Below, one piece after another: positions 25,459-34,698 of a DNA stretch of 64,000 nt. The stretch's first letter is position 1; each line of letters opens with the position of its first letter. The translations under genes and the position numbers were made by a program. Location: positions 3,038,001-3,102,000 of the forward strand of contig NZ_CP109965.1 in the NCBI RefSeq assembly GCF_026725475.1, read 5' to 3'. Source of the DNA: Catenovulum adriaticum. GTDB taxonomy: Bacteria; Pseudomonadota; Gammaproteobacteria; Enterobacterales; Alteromonadaceae. The notes beneath the pieces were generated by a model. It saw only the letters and a list, made by a program, of their open reading frames with translations, made no database searches and had not been told where the DNA came from.

Positions 25459-26601
25459 ATGAAAAATACTCAAGGATACACAGGCATTTCGTGTGGTCGT
25501 TTGCTCAAACTATCTGCATGTTCGGGCGCACTGTTATTAATGACGTCAAACCAACTAATGGCCTCACCCAGTTTATCAGGTGGGCTTTGGTTTAATTACC
25601 GATATGTAAATGATGGTGGCGATGCCAGTGTTGAACGCGACCAAGACACTATGGGTGATATTGCTGATGAAGCACTTATTTTTTATGTTGACGATGTGGC
25701 AGAAAACCGCCCTTGGTCATTGTCGGCTGAATTACGGGTAGGCCCTGGCTCATTTACCGATCCGAGCAGTAACTCAAGTGGAGATAACGTGGCCTTACAC
25801 AAGGCTTGGATTAATTACAAAATTGATGAGCAAAATCAGCTCTATTTAGGTAAAAGTCAAGTACCATTTGGCTGGAAAACAGTAAATTTCTGGCCAGGTG
25901 ACATGCTCCAAGGTGGCTATGGCGACCAAATGGATGTTGGGATAAAATATAAAGCAAGCCGCCAAAACCTAACTTACAATTTAGCTTATTATCATGCCGA
26001 CGATTGGGGCGAATCCAGCACAGACTCGCTCGATGACAATGGGCATTGGGGCAGCGCATCGGGCTACCGAAAAATCCAAACTTTGGTTGCCGATGCCAGT
26101 TATCAATTAAATTCAAATCATAAGTTAGGTGCGTCTTTCCAAACCGGTAAGTTACAAGATTTAAGCGAACCTAATTTAGCCAGTGACCAAAACCCAGCTC
26201 CAGTTGATGGCAAACACAATGCACTAGCACTTTATTACATTGCTACCTTTAATCCACTATATGTAAAAACGCAGTGGATAAAAGTAAACCGAGAGCTACC
26301 CGACAATTACCGTTTAGTAAATAATTTAGCAACTGACATTGAAAATGATCGCGCCGCAATAGAAATAGGCTACAAACACAACAATTGGTTTGCTTACATT
26401 AATGCTAACTGGGCAAAAACAAATACCAATGGCAATAGCGCAGATAGCGTAACCGCATTTGCCCCTGGTGTAAGTTATAATTATGGTCCGGGATGGTTTT
26501 ATTTAGAGTATTTAACCCAAAACGGTTATATAGATGCCAATGGTGACGTAGGCGAAGGTGACTTTTCCGCTTTTTATGCATCGGTTGATTATTATTTTTA
26601 G
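25459..26601 (+). CDS. Outer-membrane beta-barrel porin, OprO/P-like
   Basis: A protein of about 380 residues with an N-terminal signal (hydrophobic ALLLMTSNQLMA, cleavage near ASP) and alternating amphipathic strands typical of a porin. Examples are LSGGLWFNYRY, NQLYLGKSQVPFGWKTVNFW and NLTYNLAYYHADDWG. It ends in VDYYF, the aromatic C-terminus read by the BAM complex. The pattern resembles phosphate-selective porin OprO/P. The substrate is not clear and nothing nearby points to phosphate uptake. GTG 25447 would add four residues; ATG 25459 is preferred. Confidence 0.75.
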   Translation: MKNTQGYTGISCGRLLKLSACSGALLLMTSNQLMASPSLSGGLWFNYRYVNDGGDASVERDQDTMGDIADEALIFYVDDVAENRPWSLSAELRVGPGSFTDPSSNSSGDNVALHKAWINYKIDEQNQLYLGKSQVPFGWKTVNFWPGDMLQGGYGDQMDVGIKYKASRQNLTYNLAYYHADDWGESSTDSLDDNGHWGSASGYRKIQTLVADASYQLNSNHKLGASFQTGKLQDLSEPNLASDQNPAPVDGKHNALALYYIATFNPLYVKTQWIKVNRELPDNYRLVNNLATDIENDRAAIEIGYKHNNWFAYINANWAKTNTNGNSADSVTAFAPGVSYNYGPGWFYLEYLTQNGYIDANGDVGEGDFSAFYASVDYYF

Positions 26602-26987
26602 CTTGTCTATTTAAGCAAATGCTCCTGTTTAAATTTAACACTAGCAACAAAAGCATTTGTTTAGGGCTTAAATTTTAAAGTCGCCAACATCACCAACAAC
26701 AGGGTTTCCTATTTAAAAATAACTTGCGCTGCTAGTTTGCATATCACTTTAAATACTCGCAGCACTTAAATATTAGCGGTCAGTAATGGCCATCAAATCA
26801 AAAGATTTCGATGGCCTGCCCCTCCTCTAACATACCAATTTTTCGACTACAATGAGTATCAAAAACGATAATAAAAAATTTAGCCCTCTTCTTACCAATT
26901 TAGATCGAAAACAATAATTGACTAAAGCATATTAGCGAATTAACTTAGCCTCTACTTCTCCCGCTATTTCGACGAACAGGATGCGAC
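26602..26987. other. Intergenic region with one strong hairpin
   Basis: No gene is seen in these 386 bp. A hairpin at 26788-26816 pairs GGCCATCAAATC with GATTTCGATGGCC across an AAAA loop with one bulged base. No T tract follows on either strand, so it is not a standard terminator. The rest is AT-rich and probably holds the promoter of the gene at 26988. Confidence 0.45.
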
Positions 26988-28514
26988 ATGAGCCTTCAAG
27001 ATCTCCATTTAAGTTTAATCAATTTAGAACCACAACATTATGGGCAAGTAAAAACCTTAATGGATCGTGTTTATAACGATATTGGTGGTGCTTGGCCTGA
27101 AAAAACCATCACTCAATTAATTGAGGACTTTCCGGAAGGTCAACTTGGCCTAATGGATGAAGATAAACTCGTTGGTATTGCCTTATCTGTATTAGTTGAC
27201 TACGACCGATTTAGTAACCCGCATACTTATGATGATTTAATTGGCCCACAAAGCGAAATATTAAATAACGCTAAAGGCGATGCGGTTTATGGGCTTGATA
27301 TGCTGATTCATCCAGATTATCGAGGTTTTCGTTTAGGCCGTCGGCTGTACGATGCACGCAAAGAGTTATGCCGCCAGTATAATCTAAAAGCGATATTAGC
27401 TGGCGGTCGCATAACGGCTTACCACAAATACAGTGACGAGCTAAAACCATCTGAATACATCAATGCAGTTAGCCGTAAAGAAGTGTATGACCCAATTTTA
27501 ACCTTTCAATTATCAAATGATTTTCAGGTTAAAAGATTACTGCGCAAATATTTACCCGAAGACGAAAAATCAGAAGGCTATGCTACCTTACTTGAGTGGA
27601 ATAACATCATGTACGAACCAGAAGCTTCGGTGGTCGATACGCGTGCCACTCAAGCAAGGTTAGGTGTTGTTCAGTGGCAAATGCGGGAAGTCAGCAGCTT
27701 TGAAGATCTCATTCAACAAGTTGAATATTTTGTTGATGCTTTATCTGAATATCAAAGTGATTTTGCCCTGTTTCCAGAGTTTTTTAACGCGCCACTAATG
27801 GGGCTATCACCAGATAAAAATCGCACCGAAGCAATTCGCTTTTTAGCTGGGTTTACCAATGAATTTTGCACACAAATGTCACGCATGGCGGTCAGTTACA
27901 ATATAAATATTATTACAGGCTCTATGCCTTTGGTTGAAAACGAACATTTATATAATGTGAGTTATCTATGCCGCAGAGATGGCACAGTAGAAGAGCAACG
28001 AAAACTGCATATTACCCCTCACGAAAAATGGGCTTGGGTAATTGAAGGCGGTGACAAATTACAAGTATTTGATACGGACGCTGGCAAAATTGGTATATTA
28101 ATTTGTTACGATGTCGAGTTTCCTGAATTAGGCCGTTTAATGGGCGAGCAAGGATTAGAAATTTTATTTGTGCCATTTTGGGTAGATACCAAAAATGCTT
28201 ATTTAAGAGTTCGCCATTGCGCTCAAGCCAGAGCAATTGAAAACGAATGTTATGTTGCTATAGCTGGTAGCGTGGGCAATTTACCTAGTGTCGATAGTTT
28301 AGATGTGCAATATGCGCGCTCAGCTGTTTTTACCCCTTCTGATTTTGCGTTTCCACATGATGCCGTTTTAACAGAAAGCACCCCGAATACCGAAATGCTG
28401 ATGTTTGCCGATGTCGATTTAGCCGCACTCAAAAAACTGCGCGCTGAAGGGGCTGTCACTAACTTTTTAGATAAAAGAAATGACCTTTATAAAACACAGT
28501 GGATCAAAAAATAG
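26988..28514 (+). CDS. GNAT acetyltransferase-nitrilase family amidohydrolase fusion
   Basis: A 508-residue fusion. The first 200 residues form a GNAT domain with VYGLDMLIHPDYRGFRLGRR, the acetyl-CoA pyrophosphate loop. From about residue 225 a carbon-nitrogen hydrolase domain follows, with its catalytic triad Glu264 (FPEFFNAP), Lys339 (RKLHITPHE) and Cys373 (LICYDVEFPE). Such fusions are known in proteobacteria and may couple N-acetylation of an amine with hydrolysis of an amide, but no substrate is established. It is a single gene followed by a hairpin at 28543. All catalytic residues are present. Confidence 0.9.
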   Translation: MSLQDLHLSLINLEPQHYGQVKTLMDRVYNDIGGAWPEKTITQLIEDFPEGQLGLMDEDKLVGIALSVLVDYDRFSNPHTYDDLIGPQSEILNNAKGDAVYGLDMLIHPDYRGFRLGRRLYDARKELCRQYNLKAILAGGRITAYHKYSDELKPSEYINAVSRKEVYDPILTFQLSNDFQVKRLLRKYLPEDEKSEGYATLLEWNNIMYEPEASVVDTRATQARLGVVQWQMREVSSFEDLIQQVEYFVDALSEYQSDFALFPEFFNAPLMGLSPDKNRTEAIRFLAGFTNEFCTQMSRMAVSYNINIITGSMPLVENEHLYNVSYLCRRDGTVEEQRKLHITPHEKWAWVIEGGDKLQVFDTDAGKIGILICYDVEFPELGRLMGEQGLEILFVPFWVDTKNAYLRVRHCAQARAIENECYVAIAGSVGNLPSVDSLDVQYARSAVFTPSDFAFPHDAVLTESTPNTEMLMFADVDLAALKKLRAEGAVTNFLDKRNDLYKTQWIKK

Positions 28515-28542
28515 TCCATTTAGTTAAACGTTTATAAACTAA

Positions 28543-28566
28543 AAAGGTGGCTATAAAGCCACCTTT
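28543..28566. terminator. Bidirectional terminator between convergent genes
   Basis: A perfect 10-bp stem (AAAGGTGGCT with AGCCACCTTT) closes an ATAA loop. On the minus strand it runs into five Ts, serving the DUF4382 gene. On the plus strand it is 28 bp after the GNAT-nitrilase stop with only three Ts. Confidence 0.7.
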
Positions 28567-28604
28567 AAACTCAATCAAATGCCTTAACGACATGAAGTAC
28601 ATAT

Positions 28605-29660
28605 TTATTGAATTTCACTTTCAGTTTCAGTCTCAGACTCTAGGGTAAAAATATCGCCTAAAGAAACCGTAACTTCGCTGCTCATTTCGGCTTGTACCCC
28701 TACCTCATTTTGATAAGCATATAAACTGAAGTTTTCATCTATTGCTTCAGCGTCATCCAAATGTGACAAACAAGTGTAGCCGATTTGATATTCACCTTTA
28801 CCAACAAAGCCCATTTCAAATTCATAATCACCGGTATCATCGTCCATCACTAAAGTTGCAGTCGCGACAGGCGATACCATTGTTTGCGATTCAGATTCAT
28901 TAATGTCCATCGCCGTTTGTGCGCTGGCTTCATTTGAATATAAATAAACCGCATGTCCAAACATACCGCCTTGACCTGCAGCTAATGCATTGTCTACTTC
29001 GCAGGCACCAATCACATCGGCTTTTACAGTCCCTTCAATATGGCCGGAATCAATTTCATTTTCTAGCCGCACGCCTGTTGGCTTAAGTTTTATTTCAGCA
29101 TCGTTTTTAGGGTCAACTAACGAACGCTTTAAATCAAATTCAACAATAAACTCGTTATTACCTTCATTTAATTCAAAACCATTTAACTGAATTTCACCAA
29201 CGCCGTCATTACCCTTGCGTTTCACCACAAGCGGGCGAATGCTTGCATCATCAAACACCACATGGCTGGTTTGAGTTAAATTAGCGTCAACACCATTGAC
29301 TAAATCCATTCTAATCCACTCATAATCACCAGCGTTAAGCTCCAAATCATCAATTAATTCGTAAGCGTCACTGCCCTGAAAATCTAATAAATTAATTTTG
29401 ACGGCTTCATCATTCTCATTTAGCGTCTCAATAACGGTATCTTCACCATTATTATTTCTTAGTGTGATTTTGCTGATAAAAATATTAACTTCTGATGCGC
29501 CTTCCACTGCCGCGTCAGATACACCTAATGAAAACATTGCAGCTTGTTGATTGTTATCGGATGAGTCTGAGTCATCATTTGAGCTGATGTCACACGCAGT
29601 TATACCTGCTGCAAGGGCTAAACTAGAAAGAGTTGTAAAAGTTGTACTTAGGTATTTCAT
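28605..29660 (-). CDS. DUF4382 domain lipoprotein
   Basis: A 351-residue acidic protein. The signal ends in ITAC, giving lipid-linked Cys23, and a Ser/Asp-rich linker follows. Residues about 42-200 match DUF4382: FSLGVSDAAVEGASEVNIFI, INLLDFQG, YEWIRMDLVNG and NEFIVEFDLKRSL. The remainder (HIEGTVKADVIGAC onwards) is a beta-rich domain with two conserved-looking Cys, and the tail is a run of Glu, Ser and Thr. It is predicted to sit on the outer membrane. No function is known for DUF4382. It has its own terminator. Confidence 0.82.
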   Translation of the reverse strand: MKYLSTTFTTLSSLALAAGITACDISSNDDSDSSDNNQQAAMFSLGVSDAAVEGASEVNIFISKITLRNNNGEDTVIETLNENDEAVKINLLDFQGSDAYELIDDLELNAGDYEWIRMDLVNGVDANLTQTSHVVFDDASIRPLVVKRKGNDGVGEIQLNGFELNEGNNEFIVEFDLKRSLVDPKNDAEIKLKPTGVRLENEIDSGHIEGTVKADVIGACEVDNALAAGQGGMFGHAVYLYSNEASAQTAMDINESESQTMVSPVATATLVMDDDTGDYEFEMGFVGKGEYQIGYTCLSHLDDAEAIDENFSLYAYQNEVGVQAEMSSEVTVSLGDIFTLESETETESEIQ

Positions 29661-29794
29661 ATTGCCTCCAAAATTCAGCTAAACCCAATTAAACCTATGT
29701 CATTGCGCTTTGCGATTAAGCTAACGTTAATCGATCAAGTAGATTTAACACAAGTTTAACTTTACACCCTGTGAGCAAGTTCAAGTTTTTAAAG

Positions 29795-31849
29795 TTATTT
29801 CCCTTTTTTTGCGTACAAGCTGCGTTTAGTGCCTGAACTTTTGGTTTTAGAAGATGTGGCTTTAGCACTTTTGGCTTTCGAGCTTTTTGCTTTCGAGCTT
29901 TTTGCTTTCGAGCTTTTTGCTTTCGAGCTTTTTGCTTTCGAGTATTGAGAGCGGCTTTTGGTAAATCGAGATTTAGTTTTAGGCTGATTTTCAGCTGCTT
30001 TTTTTAAAGCATCTGGCGCTGCTTGCTGCGAAAGTTTGACAAGTTGATTTAAGTTATCTAACAAAGGCGTTATAAACCTTTGATAATTTAACTGTTTTTG
30101 GCAAATAGCCTCAAGCGAAACTTCCCATTGAGCTGTCATATCAGGTAGGGTTAGCGCTTCTGGCAAAGTTTCAATAAGCGCTTTGCCTGTTTGGGTTGCT
30201 TTAATTTTTTTACCATTGCGTTGTAAAAATTGGCGTTTAAATAGCAACTCAATAATGCTGGCTCGGGTGGCTTCTGTTCCTAAACCATCTGTCTCTTTTA
30301 ATATTTTTCGGATGTTAGGGTCGCTGACATGTCTGGATATACCTGTCATCGCCGCCAGTAAACTTGCATCGGTAAAAGCTTCAGGTGGCTGAGTCATTTT
30401 TTCAAGCAACTCCCCATGCGTGCACAAATAAATATCACCTTTTTTAACTTTAGGTAGAGCAGGTTTATTTAACTCTGGTGATTTTTTACTAACGCCAATT
30501 AAAGCCTTCCAACCTAAATCCAGTGTTTGCCTATGTTTGGCAAGAAAATGTCCGTTTTTAATAACACATTCTATTTGGCTGTCTTGATACTGCCAAGCTG
30601 GATAAAATTGAATTAAATACTGTTTAGCGATCAGCTGATAAATTTTAAGTTCGCTTGCTGATAATTGCGCTGATGTTTTTTTGCTGGTGGGAATAATTGC
30701 ATGATGCGCATCTACTTTTTTATCGTTCCAAGCCTTACTGCGCTGCTGTAAATTAGCTTGTTGGCAAGCTTGTGAGAGTTCACTTACATTATTGGCAATG
30801 GCCGATGTAACAGTTTGAGCTTGCGAAAAATGCTCGTTTGGTAAATAACGACAATCAGATCTTGGATAGGTAATGAGTTTATGTTTTTCGTACAAAGCTT
30901 GGCAAACTGACAAAGTATCTTGCGCACTTAGTCCAAATATTTTTGCAGCATCTATTTGCAAAGCGGACAAATTATAAGGCAAAGGGGCAGCTTGCTGTTT
31001 GTTTTTTTGTTCTGCTTTTTCAATCACCGCATCTTGCTGATGTATTTGTTTAACCACATGTTCTGCAAGTGCTTTATTTAATATTCTGCCTTCTTCATCT
31101 TGATGTGGCGCACAAGCTTCACTTGGCTGCCATTGTGCGGTAAAACCGGTATTTTCATCTATTTTAACATGCGCCAATACTTGGTAATAAGGTTTACTAA
31201 CAAATTCATCTATGGCTTTATCTCGGCGAACCACTAAACCTAATACCGGCGTTTGCACCCGTCCAACCGATAATACACCTTGGTAGCCTACTTGCTGAGC
31301 TTGCAATGTGTAGGCTCGGGTTAAATTAAGTCCGTATAACCAATCAGCTCGGCTACGCGCCAAAGCGGAGGTAGATAACGCAACATAATTTTGATTAGAC
31401 TCTAATTTACTCAAGGCTTTTTTAACTGCACTTGGGTTTAAATCGCTAATCAATAAACGTTGGGTTGCTTTACGTTTAGCTTGAGCCGTTTTGCAATGTG
31501 CAATTACCTCATCAACTAATAATTGGCCTTCACGGTCAGGATCACCAGCATGAACCAAGGTGTCAGCTTTTTTGATCAGTTTAGACAAAATACCAAGCTG
31601 CTTTTTAGTGTTACTCTTCGCTTTAAGTTGCCAACTCTCAGGTACTATAGGTAAGTCGCTTGCCCGCCATTGCTTAAATTGGGCTTGGTAATCTTGTGGT
31701 TCAGCGTTTTCTAATAAATGGCCGATACACCAAGATACACAATCCCCGTTAGCTAATTGAATATAGCCATCTTGATTTTGTTGGGGTTTTGGTAACACAG
31801 CGGCTATTGCGCGAGCTAAGCTGGGTTTTTCAGCTATATATAACTTCAT
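29795..31849 (-). CDS. topB: DNA topoisomerase III
   Basis: A type IA topoisomerase of about 684 residues (E. coli 653). The Toprim domain shows YIAEKPSLARAIA and the acidic motif HAGDPDREGQLLVDEV. The catalytic tyrosine is in LITYPRSDCRYL, and DGLGTEATRASIIELL is also typical. It decatenates DNA by passing single strands. ATG 31849 gives the standard MKLYIAEKPS start; TTG 31858 would add three residues. The C-terminal 60 residues are a Lys/Ser/Ala low-complexity tail made partly by a 15-bp DNA repeat, in place of zinc fingers. Such basic tails may increase DNA affinity. Confidence 0.93.
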   Translation of the reverse strand: MKLYIAEKPSLARAIAAVLPKPQQNQDGYIQLANGDCVSWCIGHLLENAEPQDYQAQFKQWRASDLPIVPESWQLKAKSNTKKQLGILSKLIKKADTLVHAGDPDREGQLLVDEVIAHCKTAQAKRKATQRLLISDLNPSAVKKALSKLESNQNYVALSTSALARSRADWLYGLNLTRAYTLQAQQVGYQGVLSVGRVQTPVLGLVVRRDKAIDEFVSKPYYQVLAHVKIDENTGFTAQWQPSEACAPHQDEEGRILNKALAEHVVKQIHQQDAVIEKAEQKNKQQAAPLPYNLSALQIDAAKIFGLSAQDTLSVCQALYEKHKLITYPRSDCRYLPNEHFSQAQTVTSAIANNVSELSQACQQANLQQRSKAWNDKKVDAHHAIIPTSKKTSAQLSASELKIYQLIAKQYLIQFYPAWQYQDSQIECVIKNGHFLAKHRQTLDLGWKALIGVSKKSPELNKPALPKVKKGDIYLCTHGELLEKMTQPPEAFTDASLLAAMTGISRHVSDPNIRKILKETDGLGTEATRASIIELLFKRQFLQRNGKKIKATQTGKALIETLPEALTLPDMTAQWEVSLEAICQKQLNYQRFITPLLDNLNQLVKLSQQAAPDALKKAAENQPKTKSRFTKSRSQYSKAKSSKAKSSKAKSSKAKSSKAKSAKATSSKTKSSGTKRSLYAKKGK
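29881..29940. repeat. Four perfect 15-bp tandem repeats in the topB 3' end
   Basis: The unit AGCTTTTTGCTTTCG is repeated four times without mismatch, with a partial copy before it. On the coding strand it gives Ser-Lys-Ala-Lys-Ser repeats. The unit is a multiple of three, so gain or loss of copies keeps the frame. Confidence 0.95.
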
Positions 31850-31949
31850 AGAAAACAAACTGGATAAATAAACAGTTAATTTAGCTTATTTTAACTCATT
31901 TCTCCAGTTTGCATAAAAGATGGGTAGATAAAACTAATCTAATGATTCA

Positions 31950-32222
31950 TTATTTTTCTGGCGGAGTATAACCTTCAATTTCAACGTCTTTACCTTCAAA
32001 CAAAAAATCGACCATTGCTTGTTCTAAAAATTTTCTGTCGTCAGGGTTCATCATGCTCATTTTTTTTTCATTAATTAACATGGTTTGTTTTTTTTGCCAT
32101 AAGCCAAAAGCTTCTTTTGAAATATTATCAAAAATACGCTTACCAATTTCACCCGGATAAAGTTGAAAATCTAAGCCGTCGGCTTCTTTCTTTAAATGCT
32201 GACAATAAACTGTACGTGACAT
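31950..32222 (-). CDS. yggX: Probable Fe(2+)-trafficking protein
   Basis: A 90-residue protein (E. coli 91) with MSRTVYCQHLKKEADGLDF, YPGEIGKRIF, FGLWQKKQTMLINEKKM and the C-terminal VEIEGYTPPEK, all diagnostic for YggX. The single Cys7 is the conserved one. The family protects iron-sulfur proteins and is redox-responsive. It lies 21 bp after mutY, the standard gammaproteobacterial arrangement, where it may support the MutY 4Fe-4S cluster. Confidence 0.95.
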   Translation of the reverse strand: MSRTVYCQHLKKEADGLDFQLYPGEIGKRIFDNISKEAFGLWQKKQTMLINEKKMSMMNPDDRKFLEQAMVDFLFEGKDVEIEGYTPPEK

Positions 32223-32243
32223 AGTGACCTCTTTTTAAGCAAT

Positions 32244-33290
32244 TTAGCTCGTTAATTCGGTTAATATTTTTTGGGTTGGTACAGACATACCAAATTCTGC
32301 TTCTGATTGTAACTCAAACCAGCGTTCAGAGGTATCTCGGATTGAACTTTGAATCTGGCTAAGCTCAGCAACCACAGGCGTAATATCTAGATGATAATGC
32401 GTAAAAGTATGCCTGAATGGGGCTAATTTTTTAAGTGTTTTAACTTGAACAGAAAAAAGTTGTTCAATTTCGGGTTCTGTTAATAAACGTTCTGATTCTG
32501 GCAATGTAAATAATCCGCCCCAAATTCCGGTAGAGGGGCGTTTAGCTAACAAAACCGAGTTATTGTGTTTTAATGCCAGCATGATTGTTGATTTTACTGG
32601 TTTTTCTTTTTTGGGTTTAGAAACGGGCAATTGACTAGTTAAGCCTTTCAAATTTGCCTGACAATTTTGTTCAAGTGGGCAAGTGTCACACTTGGGCTTG
32701 CCGCGTGTACACACGGCAGAGCCGATATCCATCATCGCTTGATTAAAATACTCAATTCCCTGCGCTGGACTAATTTTCTCAGCATGCTGCCATAATAGAT
32801 CTTGAGTTTTCTTTTCGCCTGACCAAGTTTGAATTTCGAAATATCGACATAATACGCGTTTTACATTCCCATCTAAAATTGGAAATGGCTTGGCAAGTGT
32901 GAGCGATAATATAGCGCCAGCCGTTGAACGACCTATTCCGGGAAGTGCTAATACTTGATCAAAATCTTGCGGAAATTCGCCATATTCAGCCTGCATAATT
33001 TTAGCGGCTTTTAATAAATTGCGAGCTCTGGCGTAATAACCTAACCCTGTCCATAATTGCAAAACTTCATCTTCTTGAGCGTTTGCTAAGTCAGCCAACG
33101 TCGGGAATTTATCAACAAACCTGTTAAAATAAGGGATCACTGTCGTGACTTGGGTTTGCTGGAGCATCACTTCACTTAACCAAGTTGTGTATAAGGTTTT
33201 GTTTTGTTGCCAAGGTAGGGTTTTTCTACCATGTTGGTGATACCAATGAATGACAGAATCGCCAAACGAGGTGGTTTGATTAAGTTGCAT
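32244..33290 (-). CDS. mutY: A/G-specific adenine DNA glycosylase
   Basis: A 348-residue protein (E. coli 350). Catalytic Glu40 lies in SEVMLQQTQV, the helix-hairpin-helix in LPGIGRSTAGAI (116-127), and Asp140 in ILDGNVKRVL. Four cysteines (194, 201, 204, 210, spaced C-x6-C-x2-C-x5-C) hold the 4Fe-4S cluster. The C-terminal third is the NUDIX-like domain that reads 8-oxoG. It removes A mispaired with 8-oxoG. It is the first gene of the mutY-yggX unit and is divergent from an RND adaptor gene across 337 bp. Confidence 0.96.
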   Translation of the reverse strand: MQLNQTTSFGDSVIHWYHQHGRKTLPWQQNKTLYTTWLSEVMLQQTQVTTVIPYFNRFVDKFPTLADLANAQEDEVLQLWTGLGYYARARNLLKAAKIMQAEYGEFPQDFDQVLALPGIGRSTAGAILSLTLAKPFPILDGNVKRVLCRYFEIQTWSGEKKTQDLLWQHAEKISPAQGIEYFNQAMMDIGSAVCTRGKPKCDTCPLEQNCQANLKGLTSQLPVSKPKKEKPVKSTIMLALKHNNSVLLAKRPSTGIWGGLFTLPESERLLTEPEIEQLFSVQVKTLKKLAPFRHTFTHYHLDITPVVAELSQIQSSIRDTSERWFELQSEAEFGMSVPTQKILTELTS

Positions 33291-33627
33291 GTTTAATGTG
33301 CTCTAAAGCCGATGGTAACCGAAGTTATTTGAAATAGTCGGCTATGCTAGCGTAATTAAAGCGATAATCAACCGCCTTATTAAAGCCTGCTTAATTTTAA
33401 CTCGTTTACTTTAGCGCATCATTAGAAAATAATATTTTAAGACTGAATTAAATATTATTTTTTAGAGACGAAACATAAGCACCGCCTTGCCAAAAAATCA
33501 AATATAATCAAGTACATTTACAGTAATTTTACACTCTAATCCGTTACACTTTAGTGTTAAATATTTTATAGTTTGCGTATAAAGTCACATTAAAAATATT
33601 TTTAATCCAATTGCTTAGGAACCTGTC
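33291..33627. promoter_or_regulatory. Divergent intergenic region with candidate operator upstream of the RND genes
   Basis: There is no gene in these 337 bp. TTACACT occurs at 33529-33535 and again at 33544-33550, a 15-bp spacing. The second copy is part of an inverted repeat ACACT-TT-AGTGT (33546-33557). Such a site 70-100 bp upstream of an efflux gene would suit a TetR- or MarR-like repressor, but no regulator gene lies nearby. Confidence 0.35.
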
Positions 33628-34698
33628 ATGCCAACCCTATTTAACAAGCTTTGTATGGTTTCCACTATTATTGTATTGCTGGGTGCCTGTTCATCAGAAA
33701 AAGCTACCCCTCCTGCCACGAATAAATTAAAAGCTGAACCCGTTTTAACCCAAAAAGTAACAATGCATCAGCAAGCCAATAAAATTGAAGCGGTAGGCAC
33801 CTCTAGAGCGTTAAAATCAGTGGTTTTATATCCTAGAATCAGCGGCATTATAGAATCTATAAATATTCAATCAGGTAACCTTGTAAACGCCGGAAAAACC
33901 TTAATTCAATTAGATGCGAGTGAGCAAGCTCTACTGGTTAAACAGGCTGAAATCACCCTTGCCGATGCCCAGCGAACTTATAAAAGATATCAATCAGCAG
34001 TAACCAGCGGCGGGGTAACTCAATCTATGTTGGATGAAGCCAATACCTCACTAGCTGGTGCCCAAGTGACTTACAATCGAGCAAAAGTGTTACTTGATTA
34101 CCATCAAATTAAAGCACCATTTACCGGTCATTTGGGGTTAACTCAACTTGATCCAGGTGCTTACATTGATACCCAAACACCACTGGTTAGTATAGATGAC
34201 AGAAGTGGCTTACTGATTATGTTTGAGGTGTCAGAGTCTTATTATGGACAACTAAAAATGGGACAATCGATAAAAGTTGCGCCTTGGCAAAATGCGGCAA
34301 AAATAGAGCAAGCCGAAGTAGTTGATATTGATAGCCGAGTTTCACCTCAAAGCCGAACTTTTACCGTGCAAGCAAAATTAGATAACCAAGACGATCAATT
34401 CAGACCAGGTATGAGCTTTAAAGTCATCTTAGATTTATCGTCTGGAGAATATCCTTTAGTACCAGAAACAGCACTACAATGGGGAGGCGATGGCGCTTAT
34501 ATCTGGCAAATTGATAAAGAGCACGCTAAACGCGTTCCGGTTGTAGTAGTGCAACGCTTGAAAGGAGAAATTTTAGTAGAAGCTGATTTACCACCAGGCA
34601 GCTTAGTTGTTAAAGAAGGTATTCAACGGATGCGTGAAGGCATGAAAGTACAAGACGTATCAGCGCAAGTTCAACAAAGGTTGCTAGGCCATGAGTGA
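33628..34698 (+). CDS. RND efflux periplasmic adaptor lipoprotein (membrane fusion protein)
   Basis: A 356-residue lipoprotein whose signal ends in LLGAC (Cys21). It has the MFP layout: a barrel-sandwich segment (YPRISGIIESINIQSGNLVNAGKTLIQLD), a short coiled-coil hairpin (about 95-150), the second lipoyl half (YHQIKAPFTGHLGL) and a beta-barrel (RPGMSFKVILDL). It links an RND pump to an outer-membrane channel. It overlaps the pump gene by 8 bp. No TolC-like gene is adjacent, so a shared TolC is likely. The exported compounds are unknown. Confidence 0.9.
   Translation: MPTLFNKLCMVSTIIVLLGACSSEKATPPATNKLKAEPVLTQKVTMHQQANKIEAVGTSRALKSVVLYPRISGIIESINIQSGNLVNAGKTLIQLDASEQALLVKQAEITLADAQRTYKRYQSAVTSGGVTQSMLDEANTSLAGAQVTYNRAKVLLDYHQIKAPFTGHLGLTQLDPGAYIDTQTPLVSIDDRSGLLIMFEVSESYYGQLKMGQSIKVAPWQNAAKIEQAEVVDIDSRVSPQSRTFTVQAKLDNQDDQFRPGMSFKVILDLSSGEYPLVPETALQWGGDGAYIWQIDKEHAKRVPVVVVQRLKGEILVEADLPPGSLVVKEGIQRMREGMKVQDVSAQVQQRLLGHE

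Noticed and set aside
29881..29940. Short tandem repeat as a possible CRISPR
   Set aside because: The 15-bp units are directly adjacent, without spacers, and lie in frame in topB.
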